Shown: positions 1-8,507 of the stretch, one piece after another
Position numbering within the stretch: the stretch's first letter is position 1
Layout of the letters: each line of letters begins with the position of its first letter
Assembly: GCF_029690045.1 (NCBI RefSeq)
Contig: NZ_CP121464.1
Span: 1,054,001 to 1,118,000, forward strand
Length of the DNA: 64,000 bases
Source of the DNA: Janthinobacterium rivuli
Lineage (GTDB): Bacteria > Pseudomonadota > Gammaproteobacteria > Burkholderiales > Burkholderiaceae_D
Reading direction: 5' to 3'
Made by a program: the position numbers and the translations under genes
The notes under the pieces: model-generated
Told to the model about the DNA's origin: nothing
The model's input: only the letters and a program-made list of their open reading frames with translations
The model's database searches: none

Positions 1-50
1 CGCCAGCGCCTGCACCTGCCGCCGTGCCACCGAAGGAAGCGACACGATGA
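1..50 (+). CDS. mreC: MreC C-terminal end (partial)
   Basis: The window opens inside a gene read in the third frame. Its last residues are PAPAPAAVPPKEATR followed by TGA at 48-50. The low-complexity Pro/Ala tail and the position directly upstream of mreD, with a 4-base ATGA overlap, fit the disordered C-terminus of the cell-shape protein MreC. The identity rests on context only, because no conserved domain is inside the window. Confidence 0.65.
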   Translation, partial: PAPAPAAVPPKEATR

Positions 51-559
51 ACCGCCCGCATTACATCCTGCTGCCGGTCAGCCCCCTGTTCATCGGGTTT
101 TCCCTGCTGTGCGCTTTCCTGCTGAACCTGCTTCCATGGGGTCAGTTCGTCGGCGTGCCCGATTTCGTCGCCCTGGTGCTGGTCTTCTGGGGCATCCACC
201 AGCCGCGCAAGGTCGGTATCGGCGTGGCGTTTTTCATGGGCCTGATGATGGACGTGCACGACTCGACCCTGCTGGGCGAGAATGCGCTGGCCTATACCTT
301 GCTGTCGTACTTCGCCATCATGATGCACCGCCGCGTGCTGTGGTTCCCCATCATGACGCAGGCGCTGCACGTGCTGCCGCTGCTGCTGCTGACGCAGGCG
401 CTGCAATTGCTGACGCGTCTGATCGTCTCGGGCCGCTTCCCCGGCTGGCTCAATTTCATCGAGAGCTTCGTCGCCGTCGCCCTGTGGCCCATCGTCACGT
501 GGATCTTGCTGGCACCGCAGCGCCGCGCCGTGGACCGCGACCATAACCGGCCGATTTGA
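47..559 (+). CDS. mreD: Rod shape-determining protein MreD
   Basis: A 170-residue, very hydrophobic protein with about five predicted membrane segments. It starts with the family-typical short N-terminus (MNRPHYILLPVSPLF) and ends in a charged tail. MreD is the integral membrane partner of MreB and MreC in the elongasome that guides lateral wall synthesis. The start ATG overlaps the end of mreC by four bases, and mrdA follows 12 bases later, so the genes are probably cotranscribed and translationally coupled. Length and position match the family. No catalytic residues are expected. Confidence 0.92.
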   Translation: MNRPHYILLPVSPLFIGFSLLCAFLLNLLPWGQFVGVPDFVALVLVFWGIHQPRKVGIGVAFFMGLMMDVHDSTLLGENALAYTLLSYFAIMMHRRVLWFPIMTQALHVLPLLLLTQALQLLTRLIVSGRFPGWLNFIESFVAVALWPIVTWILLAPQRRAVDRDHNRPI

Positions 560-571
560 CGGGCGCCTGCA

Positions 572-2542
572 ATGACTGAACTTAAGAACACCGAGCGCGA
601 ACTGCATTTTTTCCGCATGCGCCTGACCATCCTGGGCGCGCTCGTCTTCGTCTGCTTTTCGCTGCTGCTGGCGCGCTTCATCTGGCTGCAGGTGATCAAG
701 CACGAGGACTACGCGACCAAGGCCGAGGACAACCGTATCGCCGTGGTGCCCATCGTGCCCACGCGCGGCCTGATCCTCGACCGCAACGGCGTGGTCCTGG
801 CGCGCAATTACTCGGCCTATACGCTGGAAATCACGCCATCGAAATTGAGCGCCAGCCTCGATTCCGTGATCGACGAGCTGTCGACCCTGGTGCAGATCGA
901 CATCAAGGACCGCCGCCGCTTCAAGAAGCTGCTGGAAGAATCCAAGAATTTCGTCAGCGTGCCGCTGCGCACGCGATTGACGGACGAGGAAGTGGCGCGC
1001 TTCACGGCGCAGCGTTTCCGCTTCCCTGGCGTCGAGGTGCAGGCGCGCCTGTTCCGCCAGTATCCGATGGGCGAGGTGGCGTCGCACGTGGTGGGCTTCA
1101 TCGGCCGCATCAACCGCAATGAAGCGAAGGCGCTGGAAGAGGGCGAGGACGCGGCCAATTACAACGGCACCGACCATATCGGCAAGGAAGGCCTGGAAAA
1201 AAGCTACGAAAAGCAGCTGCATGGCACCACCGGCTATGAAGAGGTGGAAGTGTCGGCCGGCGGGCGCGCCATGCGCACCCTGTCGCGCACGGCCGCCACC
1301 CCTGGCAACAATCTGATCCTGTCGATCGACATCGAGCTGCAGAAGGTGGTCGAGGAAGCGTTCGGCGAATGGCGCGGCGCAGCCGTGGCCATCGACCCGG
1401 CCACGGGCGACATCCTCGCTTACGTGTCCAAGCCAGGCTACGACCCGAACCTGTTCGTCGACGGCATCGACCAGCAAAGCTGGAACGAACTCAATACCTC
1501 GCTGGACCGGCCGATGGTCAACCGTCCCCTGTCCGGCACCTACGCGCCCGGCTCGACCTTCAAGCCCTTCATGGCGCTGGCCGCACTCGAATTGGGCAAG
1601 CGCACGCCGAGCCAGTCGATTTCCGATCCCGGTTTCTTCATCCTCGGCGGCCATACCTTCCGCGATGACAAGGTGGGCGGCCATGGCACGGTGGACATGC
1701 ACAAGTCGATCGTCGTTTCGTGCAACACCTATTACTACCAGCTGGGTCGCGACATGGGCATCGATGCTATCCACGACTTCATGAAACCGTTCGGTTTCGG
1801 CCAGCTGACGGGCATCGACCTGAATAACGAAAAGACGGGTGTGCTGCCGTCGACGGAATGGAAGCGCAACCGCTTCAAGACGCCGCAGCAGAAAAAATGG
1901 GTGGGCGGCGACACGATTTCGGTGAGTAACGGCTCCGGCTACAACTCGTATACACCGCTGCAGATCGCCCACGCGACGGCCAACCTGGCCAATAACGGCG
2001 TGGTGATGAAGCCGCATCTGGTGAAGATCATCGAGGACGCGGCTACGCGCGCGCGCACCCTGACGGTGCCCAAGGAAAGCTACCGCATCGCGCTCAAGCA
2101 GGAAAACATCGACGTCATCAAGCGCGCCATGGTGGGCGTGACCAGCGAGCAGGGTGGCACGGCCGCGCGCATCTTCACCGGCGTGCAGTACACGGTGGGC
2201 GGCAAGACGGGTACGGCGCAGGTGGTGGGCATCAAGAAAAACGAGAAGTACAATGCCAAGCTGCTGGCCGAACGCCTGCGCGACAACGCCCTGTTTACGG
2301 CCTTTGCGCCGGCCGACAAGCCGCGCATCGCGATCGCCATCGTGGTGGAAAACGCGGGCTTCGGCGCCGGCGTGGCCGCGCCGATCGCGCGCAAGGCGCT
2401 CGACTACTACCTGCTGGGCAAGCGCCCGAGCGACAAGGAAAAGGACACCACCAAGGTGCCCAAGGAAGATGTCGACGAAGTGCGCACCCTGGAAGAAATC
2501 ACTGACGAGCAGGCCGCCCCGGCGGTACCTGCCAGGCAATAA
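572..2542 (+). CDS. mrdA: Penicillin-binding protein 2 (peptidoglycan DD-transpeptidase)
   Basis: A class B PBP of 656 residues that crosslinks peptidoglycan during cell elongation, working with RodA. There is one membrane anchor at about residues 18-42, then the PBP dimerisation domain, then the transpeptidase domain. All three penicilloyl-enzyme motifs are visible: STFK with nucleophile Ser328, SCN at Ser383 and KTGT at Lys545. The last 40 or so residues are charged and probably disordered. The gene lies between mreD and rodA in the usual mreBCD-mrdA-rodA order, with 8 bases to the next start. Confidence 0.97.
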   Translation: MTELKNTERELHFFRMRLTILGALVFVCFSLLLARFIWLQVIKHEDYATKAEDNRIAVVPIVPTRGLILDRNGVVLARNYSAYTLEITPSKLSASLDSVIDELSTLVQIDIKDRRRFKKLLEESKNFVSVPLRTRLTDEEVARFTAQRFRFPGVEVQARLFRQYPMGEVASHVVGFIGRINRNEAKALEEGEDAANYNGTDHIGKEGLEKSYEKQLHGTTGYEEVEVSAGGRAMRTLSRTAATPGNNLILSIDIELQKVVEEAFGEWRGAAVAIDPATGDILAYVSKPGYDPNLFVDGIDQQSWNELNTSLDRPMVNRPLSGTYAPGSTFKPFMALAALELGKRTPSQSISDPGFFILGGHTFRDDKVGGHGTVDMHKSIVVSCNTYYYQLGRDMGIDAIHDFMKPFGFGQLTGIDLNNEKTGVLPSTEWKRNRFKTPQQKKWVGGDTISVSNGSGYNSYTPLQIAHATANLANNGVVMKPHLVKIIEDAATRARTLTVPKESYRIALKQENIDVIKRAMVGVTSEQGGTAARIFTGVQYTVGGKTGTAQVVGIKKNEKYNAKLLAERLRDNALFTAFAPADKPRIAIAIVVENAGFGAGVAAPIARKALDYYLLGKRPSDKEKDTTKVPKEDVDEVRTLEEITDEQAAPAVPARQ

Positions 2543-2550
2543 GGAAGCAC

Positions 2551-3666
2551 ATGCCCATTAACGAGAGGCGCTCGCTGTGGCGGCGCGCCAAACCCTACCT
2601 GGCGGTGTTCGATCCGCCGCTGATGATCATTATCCTGATGCTGCTCAGTACCAGCTTGCTGACACTGTATTCGGCCAGCATCGGCATCCCCGGCAAGATC
2701 GAGGACCACCTGCGCAACATCCTGCTGTGCTTTTTCGTCATGTGGGTGGCGGCCAACGTCACGCCGCAGATGATGATGCGCATCGCCGTGCCGGCGTACA
2801 CGGTATCGGTGATCTTGCTGGTGGCCGTGGCGCTGTTCGGCACCATCAAGCTTGGTGCGCGGCGCTGGCTGCATATCGGCGTGATCGACATCCAGCCGTC
2901 CGAATTCCTGAAGATCGCCACACCGCTGATGCTGGCCTGGTTCTTCCAGCACAATGCGGGCGCCCTGCGCTGGAAATCGTTCCTGATGGCGGCGATACTG
3001 TTGCTGGTGCCCGTCTATCTGATCGCGCGCCAGCCCGACCTGGGCACGGCGCTGCTGGTGGTGGCGGCCGGCTTTACCGTCATCTTCCTGGCCGGCCTGT
3101 CCTGGAAGGTGCTGGCCGGTTTGCTGATCACTTTTGTTTCCTGCCTGCCGATCGCCTGGTCGCACCTGCATGATTACCAGCGCGACCGCGTGATGATGCT
3201 GATCGACCCGACCAAGGACCCGCTGGGCAAGGGCTTCCATATCATCCAGTCCATCATCGCCATCGGTTCCGGCGGCATGACGGGCAAGGGCTGGACGCAC
3301 GGCACGCAAGCCCACCTGGAGTTTGTTCCGGAACGCACGACCGATTTTATTTTTGCCGTGTATTCCGAGGAATTCGGCCTGGTCGGTAACTTGATCCTGA
3401 TGCTGATGTATTTGCTGCTGGTGGGACGGGGGCTGATGATCGCCGCCAACGCCCCCAGTTTTTTCACTCGCCTGCTGGCAGGAGCGATCACTATGATTTT
3501 CTTTACTTACGCCTTCGTCAATATGGGTATGGTCAGCGGCATCGTGCCGGTGGTCGGCGTGCCCCTTCCATTCCTCAGTTATGGCGGCACCGCGCTGCTG
3601 ACCCTGGGCGTGGCCACCGGTATCCTGATGAGCATTCAGCGCCACCGCAAGCTGGTGCAGACCTGA
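2551..3666 (+). CDS. rodA: Peptidoglycan glycosyltransferase RodA
   Basis: A SEDS-family polytopic membrane protein of 371 residues with about ten hydrophobic segments. It polymerises lipid II during lateral wall growth as the partner of PBP2, encoded just upstream. Family signatures include RQPDLGTALL near residue 155, LGKGFHIIQSIIAIGSGG near residue 225 and VVGVPLPFLSYGGTALL near the C-terminus. An upstream AAGGAA sequence precedes the start. The stop codon shares one base with the start of rlpA, implying translational coupling. Confidence 0.97.
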   Translation: MPINERRSLWRRAKPYLAVFDPPLMIIILMLLSTSLLTLYSASIGIPGKIEDHLRNILLCFFVMWVAANVTPQMMMRIAVPAYTVSVILLVAVALFGTIKLGARRWLHIGVIDIQPSEFLKIATPLMLAWFFQHNAGALRWKSFLMAAILLLVPVYLIARQPDLGTALLVVAAGFTVIFLAGLSWKVLAGLLITFVSCLPIAWSHLHDYQRDRVMMLIDPTKDPLGKGFHIIQSIIAIGSGGMTGKGWTHGTQAHLEFVPERTTDFIFAVYSEEFGLVGNLILMLMYLLLVGRGLMIAANAPSFFTRLLAGAITMIFFTYAFVNMGMVSGIVPVVGVPLPFLSYGGTALLTLGVATGILMSIQRHRKLVQT

Positions 3667-4709
3667 TGCGCGCGCATTTCGATATCTTCGCCATGCGCGG
3701 ATTGAGCCTGGCCGCTTTGCTGACCCTGGCCGCCTGCGGTACGACGCCGCAAAAGCCCGCATCGAATAACGTGCCGCTGCCGTCCGGCGGCAAAGTCAAG
3801 GTGCCCGTGCGCCAGGATCCCACCCTGCCGGTATTGCCGGCGGCCGGCTCCGGGCGCGGCGGCTACTACAAGGATGATGGCCCGGGCGACAATCCGCCCG
3901 CCAACCTGCGCGACGTGCCCGACGCGGAAGTGCGCAACGAGCCGTATTCGACTCGCTCGAACCGCCCCTATGTCGTCTTCGGCAAGACGTACACGCCGAT
4001 CACCGACAACGAACCGTTCAAGCAGAAGGGCACGGGTACCTGGTATGGCAAGAAATTCCATGGCCAGCGCACTTCGTCGGGCGAAATTTACGATATGTAC
4101 AAGATGACGGCGGCCCATCCGACCTTGCCGATTCCATCGTATGCGCGCGTGACGAGCATTGACAGCGGCGAGCAGGTGATCGTGCGCATCAACGACCGCG
4201 GCCCGTTCCACGCCACGCGCGTCATCGACGTGTCCTACACGGCGGCGCTGAAACTGGGCTTCCTTGGCAAGGGCAGCCACCAGGTGGTCGTCGAACGCCT
4301 GCTGCCAGCCGATATCGACGCCATCCTGGCGGCCCGTGCGGCGCCGAAGCCGGTGCCTTCCGTGGTGGCCATTTCCATCGACACGCCCGTGGAAACGGGC
4401 GCCGTGGTGCAGCCGGAAGTGTCGTCGCAGATGCTGCCCGTCGATGTGACGGTGGCCATGCCGGCACCGGCGGCGCTGGCCAGCGGCTTTTATCTGCAGC
4501 TGGGTGCCTACTCGCGCGCCGACAATGCGGAATCGGGACGTTCGCGCCTGGCGCCGTATGCGGCAGCCTTGGGGACCCTGGGCGTGGTGCAGGCCGGTAA
4601 CCTGTTCCGCCTGTACGGCGGACCGTTCTCCAGCCGCGCCGAAGCGGCACGGGCGGCGGCGAATTTGCCGGAATCGACGGGCATCAAGCCTATCGTGATC
4701 GAGAGATAA
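3666..4709 (+). CDS. rlpA: RlpA-family septal ring lytic transglycosylase, lipoprotein
   Basis: A 347-residue predicted outer-membrane lipoprotein. The N-terminus carries a signal peptide ending in the lipobox LAAC. The central double-psi beta-barrel domain (about residues 118-215) contains GTGTWYGKKFHGQRTSSGE and the conserved INDRGPF segment. A SPOR domain occupies about residues 272-347. In studied bacteria RlpA cleaves glycan strands lacking stem peptides and goes to septa through SPOR. Gene order rodA-rlpA is common. The start overlaps the rodA stop by one base. Confidence 0.93.
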   Translation: MRAHFDIFAMRGLSLAALLTLAACGTTPQKPASNNVPLPSGGKVKVPVRQDPTLPVLPAAGSGRGGYYKDDGPGDNPPANLRDVPDAEVRNEPYSTRSNRPYVVFGKTYTPITDNEPFKQKGTGTWYGKKFHGQRTSSGEIYDMYKMTAAHPTLPIPSYARVTSIDSGEQVIVRINDRGPFHATRVIDVSYTAALKLGFLGKGSHQVVVERLLPADIDAILAARAAPKPVPSVVAISIDTPVETGAVVQPEVSSQMLPVDVTVAMPAPAALASGFYLQLGAYSRADNAESGRSRLAPYAAALGTLGVVQAGNLFRLYGGPFSSRAEAARAAANLPESTGIKPIVIER

Positions 4710-4711
4710 GC

Positions 4712-4748
4712 GTAGGTCGGATTAGGCGCAAGGCGCCGTAATCCGACG
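4712..4748. repeat. REP-like palindromic element A
   Basis: A single inverted repeat between the convergent rlpA and SPOR genes. GTAGGTCGGATTA on the left pairs through TCGGATTA/TAATCCGA, with an inner GGCGC/GCGCC stem. The GTAGGTCGGATTA end is the same sequence that bounds the elements at 19552-19651 and 50726-50832. It probably also acts as a transcription barrier between the two genes. Confidence 0.75.
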
Positions 4749-4761
4749 CGATTGCCACGTG

Positions 4762-5457
4762 TCATTTACAGGTGCGCAATTCCTGCTCCGGGAATTGCGT
4801 TTTGATTTTCTCCAGCCGGGCGCGCGTGGCGGCGTCGAGGTCGCGGAACTGGTAAGCGAACTGCTTGCTGGCGCTGTAGCGCGGTGCGACGCGGGCGCTG
4901 TGCACGCCCTGTTTGTTGAGTGATGCCAGCTGGCTTTGCGCGCTGGTTTCCGACTTGAATACGCCCAGTGAAATGCCCCAGCGCAGCGGGCTGCTTTCAT
5001 TCATGATGAAGTAATTCGTCACGCCCAGCTGCTTCAATTCGCCGGCCTTGCGGTCGGCGCCTTCCTTGCTGCCCTGCGGCGGGATGTACACCATGTAGCT
5101 GGAAATGTCCTGGCCTGCCACGTTGCGGCGCGACTGGCGGTCGCCCAGGTCCAGTGCCGCCACTTGCGCCTCGAAGCGGCGCCCGTCCGCCAGCAGGAAA
5201 TTGCCCACTTCCGTACAGGCATACGATGGCGGCGGCGCCGGTGCCGCCGCAGGCTTCGCAGCCTCTTCGGCGGCTGGCGGCGCGGCGGACGCCGTGGCCT
5301 GCTCCTGCGTCAGCAAGCTGAGTTTATTCGCTTGCAGCTGGTTTTTCAGGCGCGCCGGCTCGCGCGTCTCCGTGCGAAAACTGCCCAGATAACCCTGGCC
5401 GATGGCCAGCACCAGCAGGTTGACGCCGGCCAGCAGCCAGAAGACGAATTTCAGCAT
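4762..5457 (-). CDS. SPOR-domain membrane protein
   Basis: A 231-residue protein with an N-terminal membrane anchor (about residues 3-22), a low-complexity Ala/Pro/Glu linker (about 60-80) and a C-terminal SPOR-type peptidoglycan-binding domain (about 110-185, with SYMVYIPPQGSKEGAD and LRWGISLGVFKSE). It probably sits in the inner membrane and binds denuded glycan. The start overlaps the end of coaX by 7 bases, so it is the last gene of the argS-to-coaX run. The precise role is unknown. Confidence 0.85.
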   Translation of the reverse strand: MLKFVFWLLAGVNLLVLAIGQGYLGSFRTETREPARLKNQLQANKLSLLTQEQATASAAPPAAEEAAKPAAAPAPPPSYACTEVGNFLLADGRRFEAQVAALDLGDRQSRRNVAGQDISSYMVYIPPQGSKEGADRKAGELKQLGVTNYFIMNESSPLRWGISLGVFKSETSAQSQLASLNKQGVHSARVAPRYSASKQFAYQFRDLDAATRARLEKIKTQFPEQELRTCK

Positions 5458-6206
5458 ACGTGGTTTCCTTGTGTTCCTGCGGCCCCGGCGCGCGCAGCCG
5501 CCTGCAGGCCGAGCATGACGATATTATCGACCAGGTGCAGCGGTACCGCCAGCGCCAGGGCCGGCGCGATGCGTGCTGCGGCGCCGCCCGACAACAGACA
5601 GGCGCTGGCGCCGTGCATGCGCACGGCCCGTTCGATGGCGCCCGCCTGGGCCGCCAGGCAGCCGGAGAGGATGGCGTCGTCCGTGTTGTCGGCAAAGCCG
5701 GCCGGCAGCGCGGCGTCGCTGGCGATTTGCGGCAGTTGCGCCGTATTGCGCGCCAGCGAGCTGGCCATCAATCCCAGTCCCGGCAAGATCATCCCGCCGA
5801 GGAAAACGCCATCGGCCGTGATGGCGTCGATGGTGGTGGCCGTGCCGCAATTGGCGACGATGACGGCCTGGCCAGGCGCCAGCGCGTGCGCGCCGATGGC
5901 GGCGGCAAAGCGGTCGCAGCCCAGCTGCGATGGCGTGCGGTAGCCGTTCGTCAGGCCCGCCAGCTGCGGCAGCGAGGCAAAGTCGCGGGCAGCGACTGGC
6001 AGCATGGCGCGCAGGCGCGCGCCGATGATGGCGCCTGCCACATTCGACAGCAGCACCTCATGAATGGCGAGTGTCGCCCATTGCGCGGCCAGCGTGTCGA
6101 TCTGCGCATGCGCGACGGCGCCGCTGGCCAGCCAGCCGCCGGCGGCACTGTCGGCGGCCACGAGTGCCCATTTGATGCGTGTATTGCCGGCGTCGATCAG
6201 CAGCAT
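5451..6206 (-). CDS. coaX: Type III pantothenate kinase
   Basis: Phosphorylates pantothenate in the first step of coenzyme A synthesis. The 251-residue protein belongs to the ASKHA fold. The start ATG at 6206 gives the canonical N-terminus MLLIDAGNTRIKWALV, with the phosphate-binding DxGNTxxK motif. A farther upstream in-frame start would run into birA. Other conserved segments are GCDRFAAAIGAHAL, NCGTATTIDAI and GGMILPGL. It lies 4 bases after the birA stop, and the birA-coaX pair is typical of betaproteobacteria. Confidence 0.94.
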   Translation of the reverse strand: MLLIDAGNTRIKWALVAADSAAGGWLASGAVAHAQIDTLAAQWATLAIHEVLLSNVAGAIIGARLRAMLPVAARDFASLPQLAGLTNGYRTPSQLGCDRFAAAIGAHALAPGQAVIVANCGTATTIDAITADGVFLGGMILPGLGLMASSLARNTAQLPQIASDAALPAGFADNTDDAILSGCLAAQAGAIERAVRMHGASACLLSGGAAARIAPALALAVPLHLVDNIVMLGLQAAARAGAAGTQGNHVC

Positions 6207-6210
6207 GTGC

Positions 6211-7005
6211 TTACTCCCCCAGCAGGCGCAGGGACACGTCGCCGGACATGACTTCCTGCAGCCCGCCATCGCTGCGCAGCAGCAGGCGGCCCAGCTGGTC
6301 CACGCCGGCCGCCACGCCTTGCTGCAGCAGCTGGCCGTTGTCGAGGATTTTCACGTGCTGGCCTTGCCACGCATGCAGCGCGTTCCAGCGTTCGGCAAAC
6401 GGCGCAAAGCCCGTGTCGTCGAATTCGGCCAGCACGCCGGCCAGGCGGCTCAAGAGCCCTGCCACCAGGGTATTGCGTTCCATCTGCGCCAACCAGGGCA
6501 CGGCCGAGACGCTGCGCCCGATCTGCTGTTCCAGTGCATCGGGCATCAGCAGATTGATGCCGCAGCCGATCACGGCCCACACGGCACCATCGGCCGCCTG
6601 CTGCGTCTCGACGAGGATGCCGGCCAGCTTGTGGCCATCCTTGAGCATATCATTCGGCCACTTCAGTTGCACCGGCACGCCCAGCGACGTCATGGTCTCG
6701 GCCAGCGCCACGCCGACGGCCAGCGGCAATCCCACCAGCTGGTGCAGCGGTCCCTTGAAGCGCCAGGCCAGCGAGAACATCAGGCTGGCGTCCGCCTGCG
6801 ACACCCACGGCCGCCCGGCGCGCCCACGTCCGGCCGTCTGCTGGCCGGCGATGCGCAGGGTGGGACCGGCCAGGGTGGCGCAGCGCGCCAGCAGGTCGGC
6901 GTTGGTCGATCCCGTTTCGTCGACCACTTCGATGGCCACGTGGGAGGCGCCCGTGGCGCAATGGGCGGCGATGGCCGCGCTGTTCAGGTCTGAGTGCTTC
7001 GTCAT
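6211..7005 (-). CDS. birA: Biotin--[acetyl-CoA-carboxylase] ligase (BirA, catalytic form)
   Basis: Attaches biotin to the carrier subunit of acetyl-CoA carboxylase through biotinyl-5'-AMP. The 264-residue protein has the ligase signatures ETGSTNADL, the adenylate loop GRGRAGRPW and the segment KWPNDML, followed by the small C-terminal domain. It lacks the N-terminal DNA-binding domain of the E. coli repressor, so it probably does not regulate biotin genes. The ATG at 7005 was chosen because it clears the upstream SDR stop (7016). An earlier start would overlap that gene. Confidence 0.92.
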   Translation of the reverse strand: MTKHSDLNSAAIAAHCATGASHVAIEVVDETGSTNADLLARCATLAGPTLRIAGQQTAGRGRAGRPWVSQADASLMFSLAWRFKGPLHQLVGLPLAVGVALAETMTSLGVPVQLKWPNDMLKDGHKLAGILVETQQAADGAVWAVIGCGINLLMPDALEQQIGRSVSAVPWLAQMERNTLVAGLLSRLAGVLAEFDDTGFAPFAERWNALHAWQGQHVKILDNGQLLQQGVAAGVDQLGRLLLRSDGGLQEVMSGDVSLRLLGE

Positions 7006-7015
7006 GGTGGTCGGT

Positions 7016-7789
7016 TCAGTTGCGCGCCTTGTGCGGCGCATTCGCGAAGGCCCGGTCGTAGACGGCATTGGGCAGCGCGCGCAGCAGCTTGGCGACGACG
7101 CCCATCTGCCACGGGATCACGCGGTAGCTGTCGCCGTCGGCGATGGCGCGCGCGGCGCGCACGGCGAATTTTTCGGCCGGCATCAGGAAGGGCATGCGGT
7201 AGGCATTGTGGCGCGTCATCGGCGTGTCGATGTAGCCGGGCGTGATGGTGACGACCTTGACGCCAGCCGGCTTCAGTTCCAGGCGCAGCGATTCGCAGTA
7301 GCTGATGACGGCCGCTTTCGAGGCGCTGTAGGCTTCGGCGCCGGGCAGGCCGCGGATGCCGGCCACGCTGCCGATGCCCACCAGGCGGCCGCTGCCCTGG
7401 CTTTTCATGGTAGCGATGAAGGGCGCGAAGGTGGCGACGGTGGCCGTGACGTTGATGGCGATCAGGCGCGCGAAGGCGTCGAGGTCTTCCGCGTGCTCGC
7501 TCAGGGTGCCGTAGGACACGCCGGCGCTGGCGATGACGACGTCGATGCCGCCGGCATGGGCGATGAAGTCGGCGGCCGCGCTTTTCAGGGCGGCGTGGTC
7601 GCACACATCGACGGCGTAGGCGCGGTGGCGTTCAGGGTGGGGCAGGGAGGCGATCAGTTGCTGCAGCGTGTCGCCGCGGCGGGCCAGCAAGCCCAGATGG
7701 GCGCCCTGGCGCGCGTACTGCAGCGCCAGGGCGGCGCCCAAGCCGCTCGACGCGCCCGTGATGAATACGCTGTAAAGCACGCGTTGCAT
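7016..7789 (-). CDS. SDR-family NAD(P)-dependent oxidoreductase
   Basis: A classical short-chain dehydrogenase of 257 residues. The N-terminal Rossmann motif TGASSGLG (about residues 11-18) binds the cofactor, and the catalytic YSASK sits near residue 160 after a conserved GSVAG serine segment. A hydrophobic C-terminal region suggests membrane association, as in the YbbO/DHRS7-like group. The substrate cannot be told from sequence. It lies between dsbA and birA in the same run, 10 bases from birA. Confidence 0.88.
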   Translation of the reverse strand: MQRVLYSVFITGASSGLGAALALQYARQGAHLGLLARRGDTLQQLIASLPHPERHRAYAVDVCDHAALKSAAADFIAHAGGIDVVIASAGVSYGTLSEHAEDLDAFARLIAINVTATVATFAPFIATMKSQGSGRLVGIGSVAGIRGLPGAEAYSASKAAVISYCESLRLELKPAGVKVVTITPGYIDTPMTRHNAYRMPFLMPAEKFAVRAARAIADGDSYRVIPWQMGVVAKLLRALPNAVYDRAFANAPHKARN

Positions 7790-7826
7790 CAGGCGATGCC
7801 CGGGCGCGCCAGGGAAGTGGCCATGC

Positions 7827-8498
7827 TTATTTCTTTTCCGCTTTGGCTTTCGCGACCAGCACGTCCATCACGCTGAGCGCCTGGGCGTTCAGCTGCTCTT
7901 CGTTCTTGGCCGATTTGCTGCCCTGATCGGCTTGCGACGGCGAGGTGATGTAGCGGCCATCGATGGCGATCATGGGCCAGAACGTCACGTTATAACCTTG
8001 CATCATGGCGTCCGCGCGGCGCACGCGGGCCGAGACACCCATGGAACGGTAGGTGTCGATGAATTTCTGGCGGTCCACGCCCTGTTTGGCGACGAAATCG
8101 AAAACGGCGTCGTCGGTGTTCAGGCGGTTGCGTTCCACGTGCATGGCGTGGAAGACGCTGGTGTGCAGCTTGTCGACCAGGCCCATGGCTTGCAGGGTGA
8201 AGAACAGCCGCTGCTGCGGCGCCACGCTGTCATCGCGCGACACGTGCACGCGCTTGAAGACGATGTTGTCGCCCTGTTTCTTGACCCAGGCGGCCAGTTG
8301 CGGTTCGAGCACGTTGCAATGCGGGCAGTAATAGGCGAAGAATTCCGTCACTTCGATTTTCTTGCCCGCTTCCGTCACCTGCGGCGTGGGCAGGGTTTCG
8401 TACTCGACGCCGTTTTTCGGGTCTGCCGGCGAGGCCGATGCGCCCATGGCGGCCGTGCACAGTGCGGCGGCGATCAGGATGTTCTTCAGAAAACGCAT
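7827..8498 (-). CDS. dsbA: Thiol:disulfide interchange protein DsbA
   Basis: A periplasmic oxidase that introduces disulfide bonds into exported proteins. The 223-residue precursor has a signal peptide with likely cleavage after ASA at about residue 23. The thioredoxin-fold active site is C58-P-H-C61, the classic DsbA dipeptide. The cis-Pro loop TFWPMIAI is near residue 175. It lies 9 bases downstream of the SPOR gene. The argS-SPOR-dsbA order is widespread in betaproteobacteria. Confidence 0.94.
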   Translation of the reverse strand: MRFLKNILIAAALCTAAMGASASPADPKNGVEYETLPTPQVTEAGKKIEVTEFFAYYCPHCNVLEPQLAAWVKKQGDNIVFKRVHVSRDDSVAPQQRLFFTLQAMGLVDKLHTSVFHAMHVERNRLNTDDAVFDFVAKQGVDRQKFIDTYRSMGVSARVRRADAMMQGYNVTFWPMIAIDGRYITSPSQADQGSKSAKNEEQLNAQALSVMDVLVAKAKAEKK

Positions 8499-8507
8499 GC
8501 TGGTTCC

